In this document: piece after piece, positions 12,584 through 24,098 of the stretch
Layout: each line of letters opens with the position of its first letter
Numbering within the stretch: position 1 is the stretch's first letter
From: Chromera velia
Taxonomy: Eukaryota > Sar > Chromeraceae
Length of the DNA stretch: 64,000 bases
Reading direction: 5' to 3'
Assembly: GCA_018398765.1 (NCBI GenBank)
Contig: JAHBMJ010003630.1
Location: 1 to 64,000, forward strand
Translations under genes and position numbers: made by a program
The notes under the pieces: model-generated
Databases searched by the model: none
Told to the model about the DNA's origin: nothing
The model's input: only the letters and a program-made list of their open reading frames with translations

Positions 12584-14813
12584 GCAGTCTTTTTTTTTAT
12601 TTATTGCGTCTTTGAACTTCTTTCCTTCTTACTGTGCTGGGTGGATGAAAAATGTGCGCTGCAACATGGCTGCCAGGTTTCTTCACTGACTTTCCCACCC
12701 GTCTTATTTATTTGTATTTACCTGCATTTTCAACAGCCGATCTCACTCTCCCCTGTCTCCTTCACTCCTTCACGCCTTCACCTACACGTTTCTCATCTTT
12801 CTCTATTGCTGGTGAAGGGATGCCGTTCGGTAGAAAGGCGACGGAATCCTGTCTTTCTCATGGCAACAAACAATGCATGTGTTTACTTTCATACAGAATA
12901 CATAATGAAAGTAAACGCATGCACAATCCTGTCTTTCTCATGGCAACAAACAAGGGCAGCTCAGGCTGCTTGTTGGCTTCGTTGAAATGAACATTGCAGC
13001 CACGAAGGTCGTTTTGTTGTACTGACAGAGAGAGTGCTGGAGTGAGTGCATCTTCCCTGATGCATGCAATGCATGATCGATCGTTCCTTCCTCTCTTTCA
13101 ACTTTTTTGCAGTACAGGGTTGTCCGTTTTCGAATTCAAAGGGGTTTGGGAATAAAGGAAGCACAAATGGAGAACCTGCAGGGTCAGGTTTTGTGCATTT
13201 GTTGTCTTGTCGAATTCAATTTGGGGAGATGGGGAAGCATTGAAGGGAAAGGGGAAACCAGATGTCATGCTGGGCGTAGGCATTCATTCTGTCACTCTTT
13301 GTGTTTGTTGTAGCCTTTTTTGAAGTCTCCTAAAAGAAGGAAAGTAGAATTCTTTGTTGCTCTCTTGAAGGGGAACGAAACGCGTGCGTGCGTTTGTGTA
13401 TCTCGAGAAGAGGAAAGGACTTGGGACTGACTGAATCAATCCAGATGGCCGCGTTGCGTCCGGATTTGTGATCGAATTCGGGATCGATCGAAGCTTGTCA
13501 GAGGAATTAACCTGCTGGCGCTTGAAGAAAGCGGAGAAGAGAAGAGAAGAGAAGCGAGTCGGATCTCGGGAAGGAAAGGGCATCGAATTAAGGGAAGGAA
13601 GGGGAAAAGATCCGAGTCTAGAGAGATGGTTCAGCTTCGTCAGTGGTAGAGGTGGGTGGGGTAGGATTCTGGGTTTCTGCACTGAGAGAAATTTTCGTTT
13701 GGCTTCGATTAGCCTTCAATCCCTCTCCCGTCATCACCTTCAAAGGCTTGGGGGGGTTGTCGGGGTGCGAAAAGGTTATGCAGAATTCGTGACGTGTCAT
13801 CTTCATTGTATCAAAACACAAAGTACTGATGACAAGTTGGCAACGTGTTTATCGGGACAAAAAAGTCCACTACATGGCTGCCCGAACAGCCTGAGAGAGT
13901 CTGAAAGACTACCTGCAAAAGGAAAAGTTTTTTTGTTTACATATATATGCAAGTGAATGCAACTAAATCGTCTGCAGTCAATTAATGTACGTGTATACGG
14001 ATAGCGATGGCGCGTCATGGTCATATAGTGATAGTCACAGCCATAAGCATTGTATGTCTAGTTGTATGTCTATTAAAATCTGACTAGATTTACTGGATGT
14101 ATAACATAGCACTAGGTATAAACTAGCAATGTTTGCCAGTGATTGATTGAGTGAGTGAGTGATAATGATACTACTAGTAGCAACATTAATATGCCGAGTT
14201 TTTTTCTAGATTTTTTCTAGGGTTCTTTCCCGTGGTCAACTGCCAGGGGGGGGGCTTGCACAGTGGTATAACTTCATATCTCATGCAATATTAGCTAGAG
14301 TATTAGCTTACAGTAGTGATAGACAATGTTATAATACTCTATATTTATTTATATTTATTTGTGTAATAACTATAGCTACTATGTTGAGTAATAAATGAGC
14401 TGGTATAAATATATAATCCCGATCGATATCTAGCCCGATATCGATGATCGAGGTTTTTGTTATGTATCTAGTTACGCATACCGCATCCCTATATATGAGG
14501 GGCGGATCAAGCCTAGTTTGTCCGAAGGTTCTGCTTTTTCCTGTCAGTTTCGATTCTAAGAGCAAGCTTATTGATGTTGTGTGCCATTTTACTGGGGCCA
14601 CGACATGTCCCGTTTAGACTGACTGAGCGATGGAGTGGCCACGGCATGCAAAAATTAGCCACTAAATTGATTGAGAGCAAATCTGTTGATACAGATTGAA
14701 ATGAGCAACTCAGTAGTGAAACAAAGGCACAAGACCGGACTGTCATACTTATCTCTCAGCAACAGGGCGCGAGCTAGCCGTTCACGAGCGCTAGAGCTAT
14801 AGTATCCACTTTA
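12584..14813. other. Intergenic, no recognised gene
   Basis: Downstream of the kinase stop I find no domain, motif or phase-consistent exon chain. The open frames at 13468-13956 (+) and 13284-13682 (-) show no motif. From about 13900 the DNA turns AT-rich. The one structured object is the hairpin at 12845-12953. A 5' LTR of the element starting at 14814 may occupy the end of this stretch, but I cannot find its partner. Confidence 0.6.
12845..12953. repeat. Foldback hairpin between 29-bp direct repeats
   Basis: An 18-bp inverted repeat (12875-12892 and 12905-12922, one mismatch) leaves a 12-base loop. It is flanked by identical 29-bp direct repeats at 12845-12873 and 12925-12953. The left repeat is separated from the hairpin by one base and the right one by two. 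The layout resembles a small foldback insertion with its duplicated target, or a replication-slippage product. Confidence 0.85.
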
Positions 14814-14831
14814 TGGTACCAGAGCAGGTTC
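14814..14831 (+). other. Probable primer-binding site
   Basis: TGGTACCAGAGC resembles the copia-type site complementary to the 3' end of initiator tRNA-Met (TGGTATCAGAGC), with one difference. It lies 95 bases upstream of the gag-like start. The 5' LTR should end just before it. Confidence 0.55.
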
Positions 14832-14908
14832 GATTCGATTTATGAAAAATGAAAGAGCCTAAGCCTTTATTCTAAGCAACTCCATCTCGTGTTGATGTTC
14901 CTCCTCAG

Positions 14909-15519
14909 ATGTCAATGAGTGGAGGAGCCATTGAAGGGCTACAAGACGAGGAAGGTGCCCTGTCGAAAGAAGAAGCCCCTCCTCCTAGCAATGCCACACT
15001 GCAGCAACAACTCAATACAGTGTTTAGCATTGTAGAAGATATGCAGAGAAAGATAGGAGAGAGAGATGAAGAGTTAGAAACGGCCCAAAAAGAAAATACT
15101 TGGCTAATAACAAAGCTAGAAGAAGCTCGACTTGCCCTGGTCAGCGTAAAAGCAGAAGCCGTTCAAGCTAGCTAAAGGAGACAGGAACCTCAAGTCAGAA
15201 ATTAAGCCGACGAAGATTCCTCATTGGAAGTAATTGGAAGTACGCCCTGAAATTTATGAAAGATTCATCCCCCCCGTCCGCCACAGCAGAACAGCTCGAG
15301 AACATTTTTGAGTCCAAGGATGTCAAGTTCAATACTTGTCTGAACGATCTCTGCTCTCTCCCCCAAAAAGCACTTCACTTGACCCCCAAAGCCTTGAAGA
15401 AAGAGGTACGAGACCTCACACAAAAAATTGAGATGTTCTATCTACATCGCTCCGTCCGACTCGTCTCTGTTTATACTGGTACCGGAGATCTAGAGAGAGA
15501 TCTTGACCTCTCCCATTAG
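14909..15519 (+). pseudogene. copia gag N-terminal region, broken
   Basis: The first open segment (14909-15175, 88 codons) has an acidic, heptad-like coiled-coil region typical of gag. A second segment in another frame (15256-15519) continues with charged helical sequence. TAA and TAG stops plus a frameshift separate them. Assignment rests on position between the primer-binding site and the zinc knuckles. Confidence 0.55.
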
Positions 15520-15831
15520 AAACATGAAGTCCGTATTTAGGGACAGTTCCACCCATTTTACAACAATCAGGGGTTCCTAGCATCTTTTTTCCTCCTTCGT
15601 GCAATCCCCTCTCCTTTGCAGGGCGATATGATAGCACCTGCTGAGTCTTTTACTTGGAATCATCCCAAGAGGATCGTTAAACAATTTCTGATCAAATCGT
15701 AAAAACTCGACCCCACCTCTTCTTTCACTACCCCGTCCTCCGAACCCTATCTCGGTTCCCTTATCGTATTACAGGCCCCGTCTCCATCTCCTTCCAAAAT
15801 CCTTCAATCGCATGAGCATGGTGCTGCCACT

Positions 15832-16197
15832 ATGGCAGGCTCCTCTCACCGGGCTTCTGGCAACTGCCCCGCGATAAACCGACCTTGGTGCATCACCTGT
15901 TTAAAGTGGGGCCATTCCACCCCAAAGTGTCTGATACAGTTTCAGTGCGACACACCGGGGTGTGGGAAGAAGGGCCACAAGACCGGGGACTGTCAGTTAT
16001 CAGTTCCTGAACTGATTGCAAAGTATTTCCCCCACAGCTCGGGGGGAACAGGGGGGCGAGGGCGGGCGAGGGGGGCAGTGGGCGAAGGGGGGAGGTCTTG
16101 CTGTGGTGGCTTCCACCCTAACATCAGTCTCTTCTGTTTCTTCTCCTTCTCCTGCCTGTTTGTCAACTTCTTCTCATTCGTCTCCCTTCTCCTTTGA
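15832..16197 (+). pseudogene. copia gag zinc-knuckle region
   Basis: Two zinc knuckles stand side by side: CITCLKWGHSTPKC (CX2CX4HX4C) and a second with CX4CX4HX4C spacing ending in KTGDC. They would bind the element's RNA during packaging. A G-rich, slippage-prone tract near 16050-16100 then moves the frame to that of the protease. Confidence 0.8.
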
Positions 16198-16650
16198 TGG
16201 TCCTTATCCTATCCTTGATGTTGGTACCAGTTACACCATGGTTACTAGAGGGTGGTTGACGCAAATGAAGGCAATGTTTGGTTAGACGTGGAAGGAAGTA
16301 GCCATCAAGTCATACTATATCCGAACAGGTAGCAAACTTGAAGTCGTCATGTGCGCTGCCCATCTCCCTGTTCAAATCAATGGTAGCCCTGCTCTTTTGA
16401 TTGCTGATATGATGAAAACCGACTGAGTCACGCCTGTGTTGATCGGAAATGAACGTCTGATCAATCTAAAGGCTGTGTTTGACTATTCAACTGGCACACT
16501 TTCCTTTCTTGACTGCTCAGACATTCGGTTCTGTCGTGCAGGTAATAATCTTTTTTTTGTGCGACTGCAGCCGTCTGAAGAGGTCTTTTATCCCTCGGCC
16601 TCCCCCGGCACCGCAGCCCAATCCAACTAAGAGGGACCTACGCCCCTTAC
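16016..16650 (+). pseudogene. copia aspartic protease region
   Basis: The segment ILDVGTSYTMV at about 16212-16245 fits the retroviral-type protease active site (usually L-D-S/T-G-A/S), with V in place of S/T. A TAG follows at about 16283 and a TGA in the sequence MKTD-stop. The active site is degenerate and the frame interrupted. Confidence 0.55.
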
Positions 16651-16751
16651 CATCCTGCTTGGAGGTATGAGAAAGCCGTGTTTATGTCATCATGTCAGGC
16701 CCGCCTGTCTGCGTGTACGTACATGTGCTCATCCCTCCTCTTCCCCTCCCT

Positions 16752-17885
16752 TTTTGTCTCCTTCAACCTCTAAAGTCAGTGAATTGATCGAATCCCTCAT
16801 CCGAGAGCATCATGCCGAATTGGGGCATGTGGGGGTGAATGGCACGTAGAAATCCCTGCAAAAAGGCCTGCGTGATCTTCTTTCTCTCCCTCGTGGCCCC
16901 GTGAGACGTGCCCTCGTGCATGCGCTTCGGTCATATCTCGACGGAGGTACGTGTTCCCATATCTGCCCGCATCAAACCTTGCAACGTCTCCAACGGTTTC
17001 ACTGCTTCCCCCCAGGTAACTTCTGCCGGTCGCCGTATTTTCATTGATGTCATGTATAGGTTGGGGGATCATGGGGTTGGTTATTACCTGCTGACGATCA
17101 AAGATGCATTTGATAGGTAGCTGTGGGCATTCCCATTAAAAGACCGCCTTGCCGCTACCATCCGAAAAGTCTATACCAATTGGTAGAGATATGAGGGAAA
17201 AGTAGTTTCAGAAGTACGAACGGATTTGAAGGGTGAGAATCGAGGAGATTTTGCCAAATTTCTATCCAGTAAACCCTAAAACAAACCCATTGAACAATCA
17301 TTTGTGCCTGCTGGTTGGCATCGCTCTCTAGGCTCCCTTGAACGAACCCACCGGGAGCTCCAAATTATTATTCGGGGTATCCTTCTTGACCGAGGCCTCC
17401 CTGACAGCACGTGGCTGTCCGTTTTAGATGAGGCCGTCTCCCAGTACAACCATCGTCCCAGCTCTGGTCAGAAAGGCAAGTCCCCCTTCCAAGTGCGCAG
17501 AGGTTGTTTCCCCTTTTTCTCTGCTATCGCTTCCCTCCGCGACCTTCTTACCCCCGACGCCGACGATCAATCAGCCCCTGCATACTCCGTCTCCGAAAAA
17601 GTCCTTTTCAGCCATCCAGAGGAACGCCGTCCCAAGTTTGCTCCCCGATATGAAGATGTTGAGATTCTTCAGTGTCTAGGCCCGCGTGTCTGTCGTATCC
17701 GTCGCTCTTCCACCGGTCATAGCATTCTTGCCCACGTCCGTTGTCTCCCTCTCCTTCCTCACCCTCTGCCCCAGAGCCCGAATCTCTGCCAGCGCCAGCG
17801 GAGAGTTTCCCTGCGTCGTCCTCCCATCCCAGTTCGCAGTCTCCTCCCCAAAAGTCCGACACTCCAGTTTCTACCGTCTCCTTAG
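16752..17885 (+). pseudogene. copia integrase, broken
   Basis: The N-terminal HHAELGHVGVNG motif matches the integrase zinc-binding region. The core follows: FIDVMYRLGD (first Asp), RTDLKGENRG (second Asp) and LERTHREL (Glu). A C-terminal region PRYEDVEILQCLGPRVCRI suggests the SH3/chromo-like tail. Stops: TAG at about 16847 and 17119, TAG after TNW, TAA before NKP. It would have joined element cDNA to the genome. Confidence 0.78.
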
Positions 17886-18884
17886 AGGCTTCTGTTCCTG
17901 CCGCCCCTCCTGTCTCTGATTTTCTGTGGGGAGAAATGATTGTGTGGGAGGTGGAAGACACCAAAAGCCGCTTCTTAGGTCGTGTATTGGCTGTTGATGA
18001 CGGCTTCATCACTGTTCATGCCTGGGGTAGCAATCACAGTGGTTTCCTTACAAATCGCTCTTTCCTGCCTGCTTGGCGCCGCAAGAATGGAAGCAAACTG
18101 TGCTTTCGCACTTCTAAGCCAAAGAATTACGTAGAAGAACTCTGTCGTCTCGCCTTTTAAACTACCGATATTGTTCAACGGCGCATCATTTTTAGCCCCA
18201 AAAGACGGCCGCTTCCCGCTGACTCTGTTCAAGTGCACTTAGCTGCATTCACCCATTTCCGATCTCTTTTCCCTACCCTTGATAAAGAGTGTGCTTCTTT
18301 CATTCATGCTGCCTTTTCCGCAACACCTCATCTCCCCATTCGCCCCCGAGAATTGTCTGACGAAGACCCCCCCCTTTTTGAAGCATCTCGTGCCAAAGAC
18401 CTGCAGAAATATTCCGATTACGAAGCCTACGAAGCCATCCCTTTATCTTCTATGCCTGACAGCTACCAGAAGGGCGCAATCCCCTCATCTGGCATGATAC
18501 ATTGAAAGTTAACGTGTTGCTGAGGGGGATCGCATTTTCAAATCCCGTCTCTGTACGAATGGCTCCTCCCGTTTTAATCACAAAGAGGGGCTGTCTATGA
18601 GCAGCGACCCTACCTCCCATTAGGCGATGCGAGTCGCCTTCTTAATCGCTTTCAGTCATGATGAGTTTGATCCCACAACCTCCGTCCTTGTCGGGGATAT
18701 TAAGAATGCCTATCTCAACGCCCTTCGCCCTCATGGTGAAGCCCCAGTTTACGTGATTCCCCCTGCCGACCACCCCGATCATGGAAGTTCGTTATGGCTT
18801 CTAAAAAAGTGTGTCGACAGTCTAAGGAACAGTGGACATATCTTTGAAGGCGACCGAGACAGAGCTCTGATGTCTGTAGGGTAG
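17886..18884 (+). pseudogene. copia reverse transcriptase, N-terminal half
   Basis: VLVGDIKNAYLNA at about 18687-18725 matches the copia RT motif (DVKTAFLNG type), and WLLKKCVDSLRNSGHIF matches the LxxxLYGLKQS region. The YVDD motif is absent because the copy ends near 18884. Upstream sequence from 17930 (MIVWEVEDTKSRF) is probably the linker between integrase and RT. Stops include the TAG before AMRVAFL. Confidence 0.78.
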
Positions 18885-19530
18885 GTTAAGAGCGGAGTGT
18901 AAGGGTTGTCACACACAGTGGTAGAAATGGACTGGGAGCCCTGATGCCTCCGCATCTAATTATTAGTGTTACCTTAGAATTTACATTACTTCAAACAGCT
19001 GTAACGTATGTCCTAACCGTCTCCGCACTATGCTAGTAGATGGCAGCACTGTGTTCAGTGGAAGAGCAGTCCTTCTACTCGAAATCTCACATGCCTGTAT
19101 CTCAATACGCATGTATAGATAGACGGACACATGCCAATTCGATGCCAAATACACGTACGGCGCAAAAAATCAATAAATCTCGGCATGGCTCAAATACCAC
19201 CCCGTGAACGATCGGTCGTGCGCACAATTTAAAATCGTCTTGGCACAAGCCGTAGTATTAATGCACATACTCTCAATCCCGATATGCCAGACAAGCAACC
19301 GCAATTCCAACACACAACATCATGCGTGACCCCCCCCTTCGGTCTCGCCACTGTCTTTTTTCTATTGCTTCTGGCTCTATGTGCTAAGTAAAAGAGACGT
19401 TCGATCAAAGATCAATACAAATGTAACACATTCAATACATCATTCGCCTAAAGCGCTCAAAAAACGCAACCTCATTCAACCATCCTTCAATCAGATCCGT
19501 GCTGGCCGTACGGACCAAAATACGCAAATA
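18885..19530. other. Intergenic, no gene seen
   Basis: No open frame with a motif and no LTR partner for the copia element. It may hold the 3' untranslated end of the minus-strand element whose RT ends at 19531. Confidence 0.5.
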
Positions 19531-20622
19531 CTATTCCTTGAGAAAATTAAAAACCCATCGCAAAGACAGCAATTCAACGAACATTAATGACAACTCCCTT
19601 ACCATCAAACAGGTGGGCAGATTTGCTGATAAAAGCATTCTTGTAATGTGACCGCATATCAGACCTGAACACGCAGAGCAGCTGACCATACACGCATTCC
19701 TATGAACAAAACGGGGACGCAAATGAACAGAAGAATGTAAGGACAGGTTACTCCCATGTGCAGTTTCTAAAGACCTATTAACAAAAGGGGAGAAAACAGA
19801 TCTATTCAAATTCTTTGGAGAGAACAAAACAACTTCTATGACACTCTCAAGAGTGAAGAGAGAGAGACCCAAAACCTCTTTCCCACACTGTCTCTCCAAA
19901 ACACATGTACCATGGTAGAAATCATAGCACTGTAGTGAAAGCATAAAAGGATCGTTTGCAAGAAAATTGGGAGCAACAGAATGAGCCATCAACGTCCAAT
20001 CGTCCATGTAGCGCCTCATGAACCACTTAGAGGACTGCCATGAAGTGACATTCAGGTGAAGTGCTTTCTGATATTCTTTTCATGCAGTATAAAAACGCGT
20101 GCTCCCGGGTGAACACGGACTCCCTTGCGGGAAGCCCTCCACCTGAGCAACCCTCTCCCCCAACACCCAGATAGTATTTGAATTAAAGTCAACTCTAATT
20201 AAATCATACAATAAACTCAACGGAATATAGGTGGCATGTGCATGATTTGTATGTGTAGAGAGGAAAACCTCTTGTTTCTTCTTCATATACCTTATGAGCC
20301 ATGCCTCCCTAACAGCAGGGCCCACACTCTTAATGAAAACAGACCCCCCCTTTCTCAACTCAGCAAAACGATGCCTGGAAGAAGAAGAAAGAAAACAAAC
20401 CAAAGCATCAAGAAAAAACAAAAAGTCAGCTCGGGGTAAAGACGGAAAGTACGCCTTGATGTCATCCACCACAATTGCAACTGAACTTATCAGCCAGCTC
20501 GGTAGGGCACGCATAGACAACGCCCTGTCTGCAACCCGTCCGAACCCAACGTTGAAGTCACCCAACATTTCTTGAAACTGGAAAACTGAATTCAAATCAT
20601 AATGTGGTGCAAAAAATTTCAA
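19531..20622 (-). pseudogene. Penelope-like reverse transcriptase, broken
   Basis: Motifs on the minus strand: VVDDIKAYFPSLP (motif A, about 20470), GFPQGSPCSPGS (motif B, about 20110-20145) and RRYMDD (motif C, near 20000). A TGA at 20080-20082 interrupts an otherwise continuous frame between motifs B and C. Near 19690-19720 the plausible frame switches: the segment with FRSDMRSHYKNAFISK, the expected thumb-like region, is in another frame. It is neither copia nor LINE type. The pairing with a GIY-YIG domain supports Penelope-like. Confidence 0.7.
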
Positions 20623-20942
20623 GAGTCCGTTAAGAACCTTGCAGAAAAAATAAAAGACCCCCTTCTAACAGTGCTTTGCATATGAAACCAACTGGCAGTG
20701 CCTGAATTTCAATGCATCCCACCCGCCTACAACCAAACCATCGGACCCCCAAGACTTTTCCTCTTTGGCCAGAGAATCCCTGTCCTAAACTTATGTCGTG
20801 TTCTGCTAGGATTGATTGATTGATTGATTGATGCCAAACCCTAGGTGGAGTTAGAACTCCCGGGCGGCGCATACATGCATGGGTCTGTTCAATTATACCA
20901 GCTGCAAGCTAAGTGGACGACAGTTATTCGAACTTAATCTAA

Positions 20943-21875
20943 TCAATCATTTACTACAATATGGCAAGAAATCATAAAGAGGAGAGAGGGTTGAGAGCGC
21001 AAGAGCGATGTGATGAACTTGCGAACCCCCAGATCAGAAAAGGAGGCAGATGCAAAGGGTGAGTCACAATGAGTGAAGCGGTTTGATTGAATTAATGCCA
21101 ACCACTGCAAAAAGCCTTGTTCGGCAGTCCATCGGGGGCAGACAGAGAGCCGATGAATAAAATCATCTACACACCGGCAGCAGGTTTCATAGGTGCACAG
21201 CTTTCTATCAGAGCAACCAACAGGCAGCCTACCTTGCCCACCCATCGGGTTGTATGTCAGCATACGCAAAAAAGAAAAGATCGAGCCATCTGTAACTGAC
21301 AGGGCAGAACGGGAAAGGGCAGAGACGGAAGGAACACCGGAGGATGACTTGCTGCACAGGAGGAAGACAAACATATGGCGGGAGGACAGGAAATCGCGCT
21401 ACAGAGGGATGAGTCTAGCAAGGAGGGGAAAGTGAGAGGAAGATTGCCCATCATCCTCAGAAGCCTTCATGCATTCCTTTGCAACTGTCTGTCTCACCTT
21501 GCCCTTGAAGAAAAGTGAGCCGGTGCCTTGTGCTCTATGACCATTCTGCCCGCGTTGGGAAGACAGATCGGGCTCGACCCTCAGCGAGCGGACAGAAATC
21601 AAATCAACCCAACGAAGCAGCCTGTCTATAGATCTTGTGAATTGTTGGCAGCAGTTATTCTTCCAGGCACGCAACATGGCTGCAGGAATAGTCTGTGTTG
21701 TGATGGAAAAAGAGTGCCACCAGTCAGCTATGCAGGAGCAGAGAAGGGCTTTGCAAGGGAGAAGACCAAGGATACAAAGAGAGGGCAGGCGGAGGCTGTG
21801 AGCAGACAAATGACCACACCAACGGGCAAACCGAAGCTGCAAAGCATCAAGAGCGAGCAGGTCTGCATCCCGCAC
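20943..21875 (-). pseudogene. LINE ORF2 C-terminal region
   Basis: Two minus-strand open stretches (21875-21399 and 21374-20943). The second holds CCRCVDDFIHRLSVCP, matching the CxxC...HxxxxC nucleic-acid-binding motif found after LINE RTs. They are probably one ancestral frame, now broken. Confidence 0.65.
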
Positions 21876-21935
21876 TGGCAGACATTCAAGGCAGTAGAGT
21901 GCTACGGGGGTCCAGCAGGCTCTAAAGACTGTTAC

Positions 21936-23144
21936 TTATGCGTCTGAGTCAATGCTGAGCAGGCCCATGCTCGCAATCAACCCAATTACCCCTTCCAGAG
22001 CCCGTGAAGCAGAAGCAATACGGGACTTAATTGTCTTGTACAAGCACCCCCTTTCAAAGAAAACACACCCCAGATATTTGTATTGGGATGTCCATTCAAC
22101 TTCCCTCCCACCATACATGACTCTACCTGCAGACTGCCCCAGAGCCAAGGCAGACAGACGCAAGTTTTTTGTCTTCTTTAAGTTCACAGTCAATCCCCAT
22201 TCCTTGCAATACCCTTCCAAGGCTGAGAACTTCTTTTGCAGATCTGAGACGGAATGAGCAAGGAAACAGAGATCATCCGCATACCCCAGACTGCCTAAGA
22301 TGCAGTTGTCAAGAAGGATAGGTTCGGGCTCTCTCTTGGGCTCCTCGACGCTGCCCTCCCCCATTCTGCTGTCTGACCATCCTGCTCCCTCTGCTTCTCT
22401 GTCTACGGCCCCCTCGTTCTTACTAACTGAACACATACGGAGAAGGTCATTAATATAGATAAGAAAGAGAATGGGAGAGAGAACATCACCTTACTTTACC
22501 CCAGCGCCCTCCCGAAAACGCAAAGAGTCCCCGTCTACCTTTCCCCAGACCTCCCTGTACATTTCACATATCATACACACATCTGCCTCACACACACCTT
22601 CTCTCCTCAGTTTCTGAATTAGCTTATCTCTCGGCACAGTGTCAAAAGCTTTGGAAAAGTCAACGAAGCCTGCCAGCAGAGCTTTTTTTTTCTTTTTAGA
22701 GGAAAGAATGGCAGAGACAAGCGCGCCTACCCCTTCCCTCGTACCCACCCCTTGTCTGAAACCTAACTGCCTGACGTCAAGCTCAACTTAAGAGCGCACA
22801 CGGCCGTCCATCAGCAAACCAAAAAGTTTTGTGAAAGGGTTAATAATGTGAATAGGCTTCCATTCATTGGGAGAGGGAGAGGTAGGGCCTTTAGGGACAG
22901 GGTAGATACGCAGCACATTCCAGGAGGGAGGCCAGCAAGCAAAAATATGCATACAATTAAACAAAACAAAAAGTAAAAAACGAGAGAGCGCCGAGTGTAC
23001 AAAACAAAGGTCAAGCTGAGTGGGGGAGATTCCTTCAAGGCCGGAGGCTTTCTTTCTATTCATTTTCTTTAGAGCAGAGGAGATTTGATGGAAAAAGAAG
23101 GGCAAAATGGAAGGGAGAGGCTCTTCATTCTTGTCTTCAAACAC
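21936..23144 (-). pseudogene. LINE reverse transcriptase, broken
   Basis: In order: NRKKASGLEGISP (RT start), PSWNVLRIYPVPKG and NEWKPIHIINPFTKLFG (fingers), FVDFSKAFDTVPRDKL (motif A, in 22491-22748), GDVLSPILFLIYINDLL (motif B and following helix, near 22440-22490), and GYADD (motif C, about 22272-22286). A TAA sits where Gln is usual (V-K-stop-G-D-V, near 22495), and another TAA follows RVRS. The catalytic aspartates are retained but the frame is dead. Confidence 0.85.
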
Positions 23145-23255
23145 CCCTGCCCAATGATTCAGGAACTCACGTAGAGAAGGACGGGAAGCTCCCCCAGCTG
23201 AGGCAGCTTTTTTCTTTCTCCTCTAGATAGCAAGCGGGTCTTTTAACAACTCTTC

Positions 23256-23450
23256 TTATACCCTCCGGGCTTGTGTTCTCTCCCACACAACTCTCTTTCT
23301 TTTAAATAGAGTACGACGGACCCGGAGAAGCTTTTGCAGTCTATCGAACTCTATTCCTCTTCCATTCCCATCTCTCACTAGCTTCCATCTCTCATCTGCT
23401 TCTCTAACCTCTTTCTGTAAAGCTTTACATTCCAAATCAAACCATGCCAT
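23256..23450 (-). pseudogene. LINE endonuclease-RT linker
   Basis: AWFDLECKALQKEVREADERW matches the conserved 'WFD.EC' linker between the endonuclease and RT of LINE ORF2, followed by basic helical sequence. Upstream (23466-24060, minus) the endonuclease region has no intact motif. Confidence 0.65.
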
Positions 23451-24098
23451 GAGCCATGAATGTCTTCATTGGGACAGACCAAAAAGATGGATCAAACAAC
23501 AGAGACTCACGATCAGTGATTTGTGTTGGAGTAAGGAAGGCCCTACACACACACATACAACATACATCCGACGGCAGAGGAAAGCTAAGTCGCCCTTAGC
23601 TCTATCGATGGGTGTAATGACAAGCACAGCCTTCATCGCCTTCACAACCGCAGACCCCTTTTTAGGCAACTTGGGGCCTAAACGATACACCTCTAATATA
23701 AAGAGCCAACGATATTGTAGATCCACTCATACAGCAGCAGATACAAACACCCGCTCCCTATACCCTTGACCCACAAGACCTCCCCTGAGTGCATTCACAT
23801 ACGATAAAAAAGATAACAAACCCTTCCTCATCCCTTTCCACCCCCCAGGCCCGGGCTACAGCCTAGAAGTAGCAGAGAAATTTGAGGGAAGAGAGAGAGC
23901 AGACCGAAAACGAGGAGAAAGAGAGAGCAGAGAGCAGACATATCCATCAAAGCAGTCCAAACCATACATAATCCTGAGGGATCGACATGGGCATGCAGAA
24001 CCATCGGTGCACGTCGCATCTACAGATTCCTCAGTAACTCCCCCCCCATTTACGTCATCACCCCCTCCCCCACAAACAGAGTAAGAATTGTTAAGCGC

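Larger units (their letters stand above)
14814..18884 (+). mobile_element. Decayed Ty1/copia-like LTR retrotransposon
   Basis: Domain order is gag coiled coil, zinc knuckles, protease, integrase, reverse transcriptase. Integrase before RT is the copia order. The frame changes several times and many stop codons interrupt it, so the copy is dead. It stops inside the RT domain. No matching LTR pair was found at the two ends, so it is probably truncated on the 3' side. Confidence 0.85.
20811..24060 (-). mobile_element. LINE (non-LTR retrotransposon), decayed
   Basis: The minus strand reads a linker with WFDLECK, RT with FVDFSKAFDTVPRDKL and YADD, and a C-terminal Cys/His region. The 3' end is a short (ATCA)n tail, seen on the plus strand as GATTGATTGATTGATTGATG at 20812-20831. 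Simple-repeat tails are common for several LINE clades. The 5' limit near 24060 is approximate; no clear endonuclease motifs were found. It sits between the endonuclease and RT of the Penelope-like element. I found no target-site duplication. Confidence 0.8.

Noticed and set aside
14814-14845. tRNA-like T-loop (GGTTCGATTCG)
   Set aside because: No cloverleaf can be folded around it. The position fits a retroelement primer-binding region better.
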